Positions 32,996 to 44,900 of a stretch of 64,000 nucleotides of DNA are shown here, in pieces. The stretch covers positions 22,445,743 through 22,509,742 of the forward strand of contig OZ022256.1 in NCBI GenBank assembly GCA_963978905.1. The letters run 5' to 3'. A program made the translations under genes and the position numbers. The notes under the pieces were generated by a model that saw nothing but the letters and a program-made list of their open reading frames with translations, searched no databases and was not told where the DNA came from. The stretch's first letter is position 1. Every line of letters begins with the position of its first letter. The DNA comes from Trichostrongylus colubriformis (taxonomy: Eukaryota; Nematoda; Chromadorea; Rhabditida; Trichostrongylidae).

Positions 32996-35900
32996 TGAGT
33001 CACTGCTGTTACTTTGGAACTTACAGGCTCTCAAGATCTACTCCAAGGCAGGCAGACGAGCCTAGTATGATACCAGGATAACCACCTTCAGGCGTCTAAC
33101 ATGGCGAGGCACCTCTATAAGGGTTGAATATACCTCAGCAGATGTACTGTGCAGTTGTTTCCAGTAGAGACAAGTCCCAACACATGGTCGCCGAGGACAG
33201 AAAATAATCCTTCGGTTGACAGGAACCCGACCGTGAGCCGAGCAAAACATCCGGGGAGCGAACACCGTGAACAAAAGCAAAAGAGTCGGTAAATGGAATC
33301 TGCCCAGGCCAAGAGGACATGACCTTGGTTGTGTTCAAGCAGGCACTGAACCGTGAGAGTGCACTCTGCAGCGACGGTGCAGCCTGAGCAGTTATCCACG
33401 GACCTACTTGCCTCGAGAAGGTAAGCCACGCAGCCGGCTCCACTCCACATTGGACAGATGAAAATGCCAACATGCGTTCGAAACAATGTTGTTCTTATAA
33501 ATATCGTGCAGCTGTTTCCGGAATGCACAGTACGGCCCCTTGAGTACGTGGCATTTCCGTCTCAGACAATCGATAGTTGTTAATAAAGCATTGAGGACTT
33601 TCCAGTACCATAGTGAAGATCATACGATGATGACCGTTCGACCACCCTGTGGGCTTGGTTGAAGATGAATGATAAGGTACATTCACATCACATTGCTTCA
33701 CCATTTCCAGCACCCTGTTGTTATTCTGCTGATCAAGTCTGTTTGTGTGCCATATCTTTCCTTTTGTGGGCCATATCTTTCCTTTCCTTTCACAGGACCA
33801 GCGTATTTACTCAGAGTCGTCATTCAAATGGTGTGACTACAACGATCCGGTTCATTCTCATCTCGAATGAGCGTCCGTGAATAGGAAGTTCGTACAACTC
33901 AGAAATTGCAACTTTCTGACGATAAGGTCAACTGTACCCAGTAGGCGACATCGCATGTGTGCCTTGAGTCCCACAGACTCTTACTGCTGTAGTTCAAATA
34001 GCAATATAATGGTTTGACAAAATCATTTTAAAACATAGGAAATCCCCACAGCATTATCGCTTGGTGTTGCAATAGGGTGGCTGAGAGGTGGAAGTGAGCA
34101 CCTGAATGCAAAGGATAAGAATGATTGATAAACACATTCAGGAGTAAATTTAGAAAATTGCGTGCTACTAGGATAAGTGATATGCAGCAGAAGTTTCAAA
34201 AATGCATAGTTAGGTCCTAAAGGTGAGAGCACACCTAGTGACGCATATCTGTGCTGAAAAGGGTTGAGCCATGTCGTTACTGCATACGCCCATATCACTA
34301 GCACACCTCCTAAAGCACGGTTGGAAGCCAACTCGATGAATGCAAACACCGCTCCATCAACAACAAAATGTATGATACGACCATATTATGAAATACTCTA
34401 CTCCTGCAAAACAACGGTACAAAGAGAATCGGAAACAAAGGGATGACGGAAAGTAGATAGGCGCGAAAAGAGAGAGAAGAACGATGAAGAAGTTCGCGAA
34501 GCAACCGTCAGCACCATGTGACTTTGGGGGAGAGGGGCTGACTATTAGCATCTACGTGGCTGACTTGCCAATATCCTGTGCTCACAATTAGACTCCTGTG
34601 ACGGGTTCATTCCAACTGCACACCCTTGAGGACACTACTTTGTCTGGGAATTAGAATGTGAGCTTTTGGATCAATTCCGCCTGTGCAAAGCTAAGCCTAC
34701 GAAACTCTTTCCTTCGAAGCTTGCGGAAGAACTCACATCCTAGGTTTACGGTCATGTAAACGCATGTTGGTAATATTGCTTTCTTCTCTTCCCCGAATAC
34801 ACAGTGCCCAAGAAGAATTCAAGTTGCGAGAAGTCGGGCAAAACACGGTCTCTAGGCGAGGAAACAGTGGGGAAGGGGGAGCAAATGTGCTATTACGCGG
34901 ACATCAGAGCATTTAGAAAAGCAACGACCCAGCACACGAAAAGCTTGCGGACAGCGACTACATAGCATTCACTGGTCACTTGATTACTGATTTGGAGCTG
35001 TGATTGTGTTCATCGCTTGACTTCCATCTGTACTCTGATGTGGCGTCACGCAGTGCGGTCTCGATTCAGATTCATCTTCATTTTGCTCAGCGAATTATTA
35101 AAAGGAGACGCGTGCAGCTGCTCTATTGCTTTTGCATCAGCTTTCCATCGACAGTCATTGCCGCCGGTTGCAACCCACGACCTAGCAAACTATAGCAACT
35201 TCCCTGTCCGGATGACGTGATGGCTGCTTGCAGCAGCGAAAAGGGACAAACGGAAAGCGGCAGCGACCACCTACGTGAGGTGAACGCTTTCAACATTGTG
35301 GATGTCATCAAGGTACTGAAAGCTGGACGACTAGTCACTGCAGGGATACCAGTCACGACGGACCTTGTGAGCGTGCTGAAAAAGAAGGGTTAGAATTGGA
35401 TGCTGTAGCCCACGTGAAATGGAAGGAATCAACCTCCAGAAAAGGGTACTGGTGGATGTCCCAGAGCTGCTCCGAGAAACCTGCACCAAGGTAGCTGCAA
35501 TCCTAGGATACGCGAAGGAAACACTGGGAACAACTCAATGTGGCTTCAGAGGGACGAAGAGATATGTTCTGATACGAAGAGCCCCACCAAGCGGTGCAAC
35601 TAGAAAAGGAAGGGGCACAAGTGGTGCAAGAAAACGCAAAGTCTAAGTGATCTGGTCTGGTCACCTACAAATGTTCAATCTTGTCAAAAGGTTAACGTTA
35701 GCAAAGCAGAGACCGAGGAACTAGACGTCTGGCACGAGAAGTAGCTGCCTGATTGTAAAAAGAAAGGAGTAGTGTCACTCTGAAAGACCACTTGAGTTGG
35801 GAAAAGGTGGTTGGAGAATCTCTCTATGCTTTTCAGAAGAATTTCCCTGTGAGGCTTTATGAGGGCTGAAACAGACCGTCCCATCTTCGACAGGTTAAGA

Positions 35901-38900
35901 AAACTCTTCAAATGGCAGGGAAAATGGGGATATGTTAATAAAATCCAAGTGCTATTCATGCAGAAAGTTATAAGGATAATGTTCCAACTACCGTTGGATC
36001 ACATCAACGGCTGTGCGAATGCTTGGTCGACTGTAATTTAAAAGGAGACTTGTCTCAATCTAATCGTGAAGGATACAGAAGGTGCTGAACAGACCATACT
36101 TTCTAACGTTCCTCGACTTGGAGAAGAAGTTCAACTGCAACACCCGAGCAGCTCTCTAGGAGGCGCTGCGGGGCGTGCCATCGAACTTGACGCCCCATGA
36201 TCTTTTAGCAGGATAAGGCAGCAGTACACACTTTGTTCGGTGTGACATTAAAGTGAGCGTCGTAACAGGATTGCATCAAGGAAATACTCTGACCCGTTTC
36301 TCCTCGTGTTCGCTACGGGTATCAGAATGAAAACTTACTGAGACACCGTTGAGGACGAACTTCTTCGTTGACGACATAGCCTCGGTAACGTATACAGAAA
36401 GTTATTCCATAATGCGGAACACTCCCTTGTTTCCAGAGAGTGGTTAAAAATGGGTTGAATGCAAAAATACTGCGTTCTAAAGAGCAAAAGAGGCGCGGAG
36501 TCTACAGCGACTCGCCACCGGAAAAGCTGAACATAAACGGCATGGTTGAAATGGGAGCGACTTTACTGCATCCTTAGGACCGCTCGGGAGAGGCTCCTAT
36601 AATCTCGGAGCTATAACGGGCTGCCTAAAGGAGGAATAAGATGGCGATTTGTACTTTCAGCGCACGAACCCTTGCATCGGAAGCGAGTATCGTTCATTTC
36701 GATGCAAGCCAAGAAGACCAAGTACGACGTCATCGGGCTGACCGAAGCGAGGAGGCATCGCCCGCTACACGCCTTTCTCGAGACGGTAGCAGAACTGTTC
36801 CTTGGAACATGCGACAGGAGAAGCGTTGACGGTGAGGGCATTCTCGTCAACACGACTTGGCCATATCCTCTTCAAGTTCATCGTGGGCGACTTCAACGCC
36901 TAGACCGGCCTTGGAAGAACGGATAATGAACTTCACATCGGGACTAACGGAACGGAATGGATTGAGCAGGGTGGAAGGCTGTTTGAGTTCACTATGTCAA
37001 TCAATCTCCATCCATTATAACTCAAAGTTCCAGAGGCCCTCTCATCTACGATGGACTTGGGAGTCACCTGGTGGACAATTCCATAATGAGATCGACCACG
37101 TCATGTTCAACTGAAGGTTTTGCCTGACCAACGTCGATGTTGCTTCAAAGTTCTAGACCGGATCAAATCATCGATTCGTCCGCGCGAAATTTCTCTTCTC
37201 GATATATGGAGAGAGAGCAGCGAAATCCAGGGAGCAAAAACCCAGGCAAGTCAACAACTGGGAACACTTCGTTTCTCTCGCAGGTGAATGGGAGGATTCT
37301 GTTGTCGAAAACATCGACGGCGAGCACTCGTTGAGCATCTTCACGATTGTGCCAGGAGGGAGTTTGGAAGTCACCAAGGGGTCCTCTTCGGAAACTCTCG
37401 AGCTGATAGGCCAACGTGGAGCCGCACGAGCCGCAGGCGTGCGCGGCACGAGTGGCAACTGACGTCCGAGTTTGCTAAGCAATGCAGAGAGGCGATAAAA
37501 GAAGATCTCGAGGAGAGAACAGCAGCAGTGCTGGCTGAAGCAGCAGAGGGTGGGAGGAGCATCCGCAATGTCCGCCGAAGTTTCGCCAGCTATAGGGAAA
37601 TAGTGACCGGTCTCCAGCGTTTGGACGGTACAGTTACTGCCTCCCGAAGGGCAATAGAAAAAGTCATTTACGAGTTCTACTAAAACTTCTTCGATAGCCA
37701 TGTCCAACTGCCTACGAGCATTCTGAAGCAGGATGGATATGTCATCCCATCAGTTCTCCCTTGCAAAGTCCGACACGTCATTTTGTCGGTGGAGAGTGGT
37801 AGAGCACCCGGGTGTTACGGATCGCCGAACGGTTGCCCTCCTGACGTCAGTGCAACAGCATCGTGGTTCCGTGCCCCGTCCGGGGCCCGCGCCACCCGGC
37901 CGCTGTGCCTGCAGGCTGTCACTGCCCACGTAGGCTTCCCCGGGAACTATACTGCTTCCCCCACAGTATGGTCCGCTTCCCAGAGGGATATGCCCTCGCT
38001 CTCCTATCCTATAGACTACCCTAAGTACACCAGCAAGTACAGGAATTACGGCAACTATCAGGTTGGCCGGAAAGTTTCTCGCCACGTGTTTGATCGCACC
38101 ATATTAGCCTTGCATGTATGTTTATGACTTGTCGTGGGGTGTGCATCAAGCACGCAAGAGACTCTTTCACATCACTACCTCACACTCACCCAGCTTGCAT
38201 TTGTATTCCAAAATGCCGCCCGTTTCAACCCAACAGGGTGCACCTGAGGCACTGTCTTCTTTTCCTTCATCAGTCTGGCTTGAACGCAAAGGAAGCCCAA
38301 GCCAAGATAGTGGATACATATGGCGCTGACGCTATCTCTTACGACACGTGCAAGACCTGGATGGCCAAGTTCAAGAGAGGAAATTTTGCTCTCCAAGATG
38401 CTCCAAGGTCCGGCCGGCCGATGAAGTCAGACTTGAAGTTGCTGCAATCCACCGCGGAAGAGGATCCGTACGCCACTACCAGGGAACTTGCAGCGATGCT
38501 CGGCCATGCTCAATCAACTGTTGAATCTGGGCTGGAGAAGATTGGTAAAGCTTGGCCGTTGGATTCCTCACCAACTCGCTGACTACGACATCATGAGGAG
38601 GGTCGACACTTGCACTTCACTCCTCACTTTCCAGAAGAAGTACAAGTTTCTCGATACGCTGATCACTGGAGATGAGAAGTGGCTTCTCTACAAAGATCCT
38701 GTGAGGAAACGGCAGTGGGTCAACAAGGGAGAAGAGCCACAACCCGTCCCAAAGTCCGACATCCACCCCAAGAAAGTGCTCCTATCGTGTTGGTGGTCAC
38801 GACGCGGCATCGAGCACTGAGAGGTGCTTGAGAAGGGGCAGACCATCGACGCCACTACCTACGTCACCCAGCTGAAGAAGCTCAAAGCCCACATTCATCG

Positions 38901-41900
38901 GACACGCGGACGCGGAGCCGACATCAGCTCTCACCACGACAACGCTCGACCGCACACCGCGAAGGCAACCAAAGCCGAGCTGGAGAAGTTCGGCTGACTT
39001 GTCATCCCGCAGCCTCCTTACAGCACTGACCTTGCACCTTCCGAATACTGGCTCTTTAGCCACCTCCAACGCTCTGAACGGGAAACAGTTTGAGAATGAA
39101 GACGACATCGAGGAAGCAATCGACGCTTTCTTCAAGTCCCAGCCCCCGTCCTTTTGGGAGGAAGGAATTGGCAGAATGTTGGCGATAAGTTGTAGCTCTG
39201 ATGGTGCATACCTCTGATTTCCAAGTTAGTTCGTTTTTAAAATATTTTTGAAAATTCAATAGCGGGAACTTTCCGGTCGACCAATATATTTATTATATGC
39301 ATACTATTCACAATAGTCGACCTACTCTCATCTTCCTGCCGGATCTCAGGTCCGACCGTGCTTCATCCCTCCAAGGGTCATCTAAAAGAATATTAGCGGT
39401 ACGTGGTAACTCCTACACCCTGCAAGCTATCTACCCCGCCTGCAGCCGTTCACGTCCTCGGGTGTAGCGAACGTGAGCGTACCAGCGCTCAACCAAGCCG
39501 ACCGCGATTCGCACGACCGCACTGACGGCCTGCAGAGCGCGAGAGACAAGCTCTTGCTCCTAACAGTCCGGCCTGGCAACCTAGCAGCTATCGTCCGGTG
39601 CCCTTCTCTTCCAGAAGGGAAAGGTGTATAAGTACCGACTGGCAAAGACGACTCTTTTTATAGAGCCACAGCTGGGGGCGCGGTGTGCTCACAGGGACAG
39701 TCGTGAACCCGACACCCGGCTCCTACTGGATCAGACTGGAAAATTCGAAGAATCTCCCGCCGGTTGTCGTCAAAACACTGGCCCGACTCTTCACAGCTAC
39801 CTGTCGGGATGCAAGGTCCCACCTTGGGGAGAACCAGCAAGACTGTAATGCTGTATAAGAAGGGACATCCACACGACATTGGCAATTATCGTCCAATCTG
39901 CCTGCTGTCTGTAGCCTACGAGGTCTTCGCTCGAGTTATCTGGAATAGAATCGGTAGAGCTTTAGATGAAGGACAGCCTTGCGAGCAAGCAAGGTTTCGG
40001 AGAGGGTTCACAATCGATCACATCAACACGGTCACTAGGCTCATCGAAATGTAGCGAGAGAACAAGATGCCGTTATGTCTCACACTCATCGATATTAGAA
40101 AAGTCTTCTATTCAGTTGAGACAGAAGTGGTTATCGAAGCCCAGGGAAATCGGGGTGTGCCTTCACTACATAAGAGTACTTCGTGAGCTCTACAGCAACT
40201 CTACGATCAGGATTTCGCCATACTACAAGGAAGTAATCATTAACGTGAAGCGAGGGGTTCGACAAGACGACGCCATATCGCCTAAACGTTTCAGCGCCGC
40301 TCTCGAGTATGTCATGAGTCAATTGGAATGGGAAATTGTGGAAGTGAAGGTCTACGGCGCGCTCAACGAATCGATCATTTTTGAATGCTACAGCTATGTG
40401 TACCTAGGTCGGGAAGTCAATACGGTGAATGCTTTAGCATCAGAGCAGACAAGAGGAAAAGAGCGACCATCGAGGGAGTAGTGAATAAGACGAAGAACGT
40501 CAGGATCCGCGCCCATCTCCTCGATTTCCCTTTCCTTCGTGCCCTAACATACGTCTCAGACACTTGGAATCTACGTAAGCAGGGGGAGTATGCGGTCGGC
40601 GTCATCCAACGCCTCATCGAAAAGACAATGCTGGCAGTATACCGATAAATGCAAGTGCAGAGGGGATTCCGGAGTTTCGGACTTCGTCGACGATCGAAGA
40701 TCAGAGACGCCGCCATCTTTGCCAAGGAGTCGAATATTATGTGGGCCGGACTGTCATGCGATATCGCCATGACTGTTGGACCAGAGCGATTACCGACTGT
40801 ATCCCTCGGAACGTGAAACGAACACCTGGACCACCGCCGGCCCGATGGTCAGACTTTTTCACGAAAGCTCTGCGCAAAGACGAGATGGTGCGTGTCTCTG
40901 GAGCCAGAAAGTTTCATTGAACTACCTTGACTCGCGACAGGGACGAATGAAGACGCTGCTGGCGTTTGCTCGAGATTCTCGATGAGCAACGGTACGACAG
41001 GTGATGCAGGTGAATTCGATACTTGGATCTCGAAAGCGCGTCTCTGAAGGAGTATACAGACATTGCTACCGTTCCAGGGCGTAGGCTGTAGCCCGATCTT
41101 CATTGTAAATAGAACGGCACTGGTGATGACGGATTTCCCTGAAAATCACATTGTGCAATTCAAGAGGGGTTGTGAAGCGAAGGTTTTTTGAAGGTCAGAG
41201 AGGCAAAAAAGTAATCAAAACTACCCTTACGAATACAGCGGACTCTACTAGACTTTGCAATTTTCTACTACTTAAAATGACATCATCAAGTTATTAATGC
41301 CAAGGATGGTGACAACCCTTAAACCCCAGCAGAACTACTCACATAAAGGTGTAATTCAACACAAGGCAACAACGCTGGACAATGAACAGCCCAGATTCTC
41401 TGAATGACGATGTTTTGAAAATTCCATACGACAAGGCGAAATGATAATGCGTCGATGGCAACAAGTGGATGTAAACAATCCGCCAAGAGAAATGATAGAA
41501 TTTGTGGCATCTGGTTCCTTCCAGAAGTATTCTCATTAACTTCCTCAGCACATTCAAGTCGGGGCCTTCAACTCATCCACTTACGTGGCAATGACATTCA
41601 CACACTTTTACGCTAGATGGTAGGAGGAGTACGGAGAAAGTGAGATGTGTGAATCTGTTCTGAAAACAACCACTCCACTTCAAAAATGTGATGTGTGGCG
41701 ACACTCTCGTTGAAAAGCGCGGTTTGGGGCTTTATCACGATCTCAAAGCACAGCGAGTCGTGCTGCCGTTCATCCACCACGGGTGTTACCGGCAGAGGCG
41801 AGACAGCGGTCGCGGCAGGCGGATCTAGTCCCTCACCCGTCTGTAATCTACCCTGGTTAGTGACGCAGAGAGGAAGAAAGAGACGGGAGTTTTTGCGCTC

Positions 41901-44900
41901 TTCTTTCCCGGGTTTTCCCTTCTTTCTCTACTATCACACTGTTGGGCACCCCTACTTTTATATTCCACAATCTGCCGAATTCACTCCCTCCGGATTTTTT
42001 GAAGGGGATTCGTTGAAATGATTCGGTTATGACGTTCCTTATGAGCTTCGATCGAAGCGGCCATAATACGCTACGATAAGTATCATTCTGCTACCATGCT
42101 TATTATTCTACACCTCAGTCATTTTTCGGCAAAGTTGAGCCTCAGAGGCTAGCCACGCTGAAGACAATGGTAAGGGTAATATGGACAATGAGGAACTGCT
42201 GGAGTCATACAAATGAAAGAGTGGGTTTAAGGAGACCAGGAGGAGCGCACCCCGAGATTTAAAAGATGTATAGTTTTCAACAGGCTCCGCCTTTTCTGTC
42301 GTGAGCCACCTACTCAGGTCAAATTGACCATACAATGACTAGGGGGTAGAGTAGCAGGTATGATAGCGAATGATACATACAATACCGCTCGCGTCGGGGG
42401 AGTAACTTTCGCCTTGCGACGGTTTGTTTGCGAACAAACCGTCGCAAGGCGAAAATTACTCCCCCGACGCGAGCGGTATTGTATCACATTGTATTAATGC
42501 CGTACCGATCCAAAATATCGGCAAATGAACGAATTTGTGACGGGAAAGCTAACCGTGTAAGCTCACCGCGAGCTTGCGCATCGCGGCCTTCGCCATGGGT
42601 CGCGTTACATGCTCAAAGAAGGACGTAAAGGCCACCTATTCATTCGACACAGCATGATTACGTGACCGCTTTTTGACTGCCTAGGTTTGATCTTCTACGG
42701 ATGAAAAAAAGATCATGGAATTATCATCTTCATCAAACTTTGTATAGTATGAAGTAGCTCTAAAGATATTATGTCGTCAGGCTAGGCTCTTCGCTCACCA
42801 CAATGTAAAGTGAGAGTTTTTGACTAGCCGCTGAGCGGTGCGCCAACAGTAGCGTGAAGAGAAGAAGTAACAGCAACCCCAACTGCCACCAAAACTCTGC
42901 GAGTGGTAACATGGACTGCAACTAGAGACGCCTCTCCCCTCTGTTTCATAGATGCCACCTGCCTCATGGCTTTCCTCCAATTCTTGCGAAACTACGCAGT
43001 ACTTTCAACGTTGGCTCCCCACTGAGAAAACGATTGAATCATTCTTCCTTTAGTATGTTACAAACATTCGCTTCAACTGGACTAAACAACCACTTACAGT
43101 CCATTTTCCAGCGCCTGACAGGGCGAGGCCTACGGACTTGGTGAACGTGGATCGATCTCTCTCGCCCCGCCACACACTCTCGCTCTCGCCACGTGCTCTC
43201 TCACTCAAGTCCGTAGGGCCACGCCCTGCCAGGCGTCGGGAACTGGACTGTACACGTGTTCGCCTAAGCCTAGAGAAAGGGAATCTCCCTTTCCAAAGCT
43301 TAGGCTGACATAAGATGGAAAAGAAGCCCAAATTCGCTTCATCAGAATCGTTGCTATGGTAAACTCGAACCCGATTTGGCTAGCGCTATGACTTCTCTGC
43401 GCTCTACCCCTGCGTTAGAGACGCAGAGCACACTACCGCAGTGCCACCCCCAACTACCTTGGCACCTATCAGTTTTTGAGATGAAAACGTTCATCGGTTA
43501 GTTTCAAACACTGGAGTGGGAGATACAAATCACCCTTACCACTGCCTTCAAGAAAGGCGAAGCCTGTGGAGAAGGATGTCCTTTCTGAATCTCCTTTTCT
43601 GGAGGTAAACCGCCATATGTATACTTAAGATCTCCAGTTTTCATGAATGATCCACCCCAGGAATGAATGAAAATAAGTTGCACACCACGCGATATTCAGA
43701 TTGGTGGCTCACTTTTTGAAGCAAATAGTTCCTTGGATAACTACTCACGCAGCACCTTTGTTGCGGCTGCACGGTGCATCCTTGCGGTGCTGTGCCTGCT
43801 TGAACCTAATCGAGCTACGCCCACCCAACCAAATTACACTTGGCTTCAGACGAAGGACTTCCCAACTGCGGCTCACGTGGAGAAAGAAACACGATAAGGG
43901 AAGATATTTTCTGCCCAGGCCAAGAGCACATGGCCTTGGCTGCGTTCAAGCAAGCACAGAACCGGGTGCTTCGTGCAGCAGCAACGAAAATTCAGTCTGA
44001 GCAGTTGTCCAAGGACCTACTTGCCCCAAGAAAATAAACCACTAAACTGATAATCGCCTGGTGTGCCTTCAACGAACATCACATTCACATTTAAATGTAA
44101 CAGAGCGATGAAAAATGCTAGAACGATCCTAGCTTTACACACATGTTTGCAACACTTTGCACACAACTATGTCCCGTTGCTGTTGAACTGCCCAAATCTC
44201 ATCGACTTTCAGAGATGGTGGACAGCCCGATGGATGGACAAGCTATCAAAGAAAACCGAAATAGATAAAGATACGGTATGCGACTAATAACTTCCTTTGC
44301 GGGTGGTAATTCGTATGTCCTGCGGCTAGAGTACATGTATTCAAGACACTTCTCCTTAATACTGCTCATAGAACGACGCTTACATCATTCCTCCGAACAC
44401 GTCCTTGCGGCCAGTCACACATCTCTTCGACATCCGTTATCCGAAAAGTTTACACCTAGAGTGCCGCAAGGGCCAAGTGTTGTTACGGATAGTAAATATC
44501 ATTAGGTAGCTTCACGCATAAGCAGTGCACATGTAGCATTAGCAGCATGTGCCATTCCTTTTTTGAAGATCGCTGCTACTCAAGTCATACGGACATTGCG
44601 AATTTCAAGGGACGAGGCGAAACAAAGGAAAGAGTGAAAACTCAGTCAATGATGACATGATAATTGGCTGCTCCCACCTATTATTGTTCAGACAAAGCAC
44701 GCATTATGAGTGCTAATGCCGCTGCGTTCTGAATAGCAAGTAAATGATAGCCCCAAGGGGGTGAATAAACGTCATTTTATGTTGGCGTGCTCAACGTGAC
44801 GACTACCTCATGAGGTGGCCATCTTTGTGATGATATATCTAACCTGGTACTTACTTTCTTTTTGCGAGCCGACGCTGGTGGCAACAGCAACGAAATACGA

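Larger units (their letters stand above)
37812..39714 (+). mobile_element. Probable solo LTR inserted in RTE copy A
   Basis: RTE homology stops at ...GRAPG (37811) and resumes at 39715. CACCCGG flanks both sides (37805-37811, 39713-39719), a target duplication within a base or two. The insert starts TGTTACGGATCGCCG and ends CCCGACA, so it has TG...CA-type ends. Removing the mariner leaves about 670 bp with no internal coding motif and a TATA box (GTGTATAAGTACC, 39625-39637), as in an LTR promoter. The partner LTR and the internal region are absent, so this would be a solo LTR. Confidence 0.6.
36638..41105 (+). pseudogene. RTE-type LINE remnant (copy A), split by a 1.9-kb insertion
   Basis: The 5' half (36638-37811) shows the AP-endonuclease: [43 protein letters not shown] and [14 protein letters not shown] charged linker follows ([20 protein letters not shown]). 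The 3' half (from 39715) shows the [66 protein letters not shown] and [10 protein letters not shown], then a tail to about 41105. Between VKVYGALNE and SYVYLG the FADD catalytic box is deleted. Rejoining at 37811/39719 keeps the RTE order. Confidence 0.78.

Noticed and set aside
33115..33528. 137-codon minus ORF
   Set aside because: It lies in a family C foldback repeat shared with 43.7 kb and 58.7 kb; open frames in both orientations are compositional.
36200..36600. Functional reverse transcriptase
   Set aside because: Motif pieces are in several frames with stops; clearly decayed LINE sequence.
37168..37707. 179-codon minus-strand ORF, longest in the window
   Set aside because: It is the mirror of the RTE copy A coding strand; the plus strand carries the recognisable LINE protein.
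37733..38127. ORFs across the LTR segment as a gene
   Set aside because: Overlapping frames on both strands within the insertion between the RTE halves; explained by GC content.
39966..40481. 171-codon plus ORF as a host gene
   Set aside because: Its later part is RTE reverse transcriptase ([15 protein letters not shown]), so it belongs to the LINE pseudogene; the first part is out of frame.
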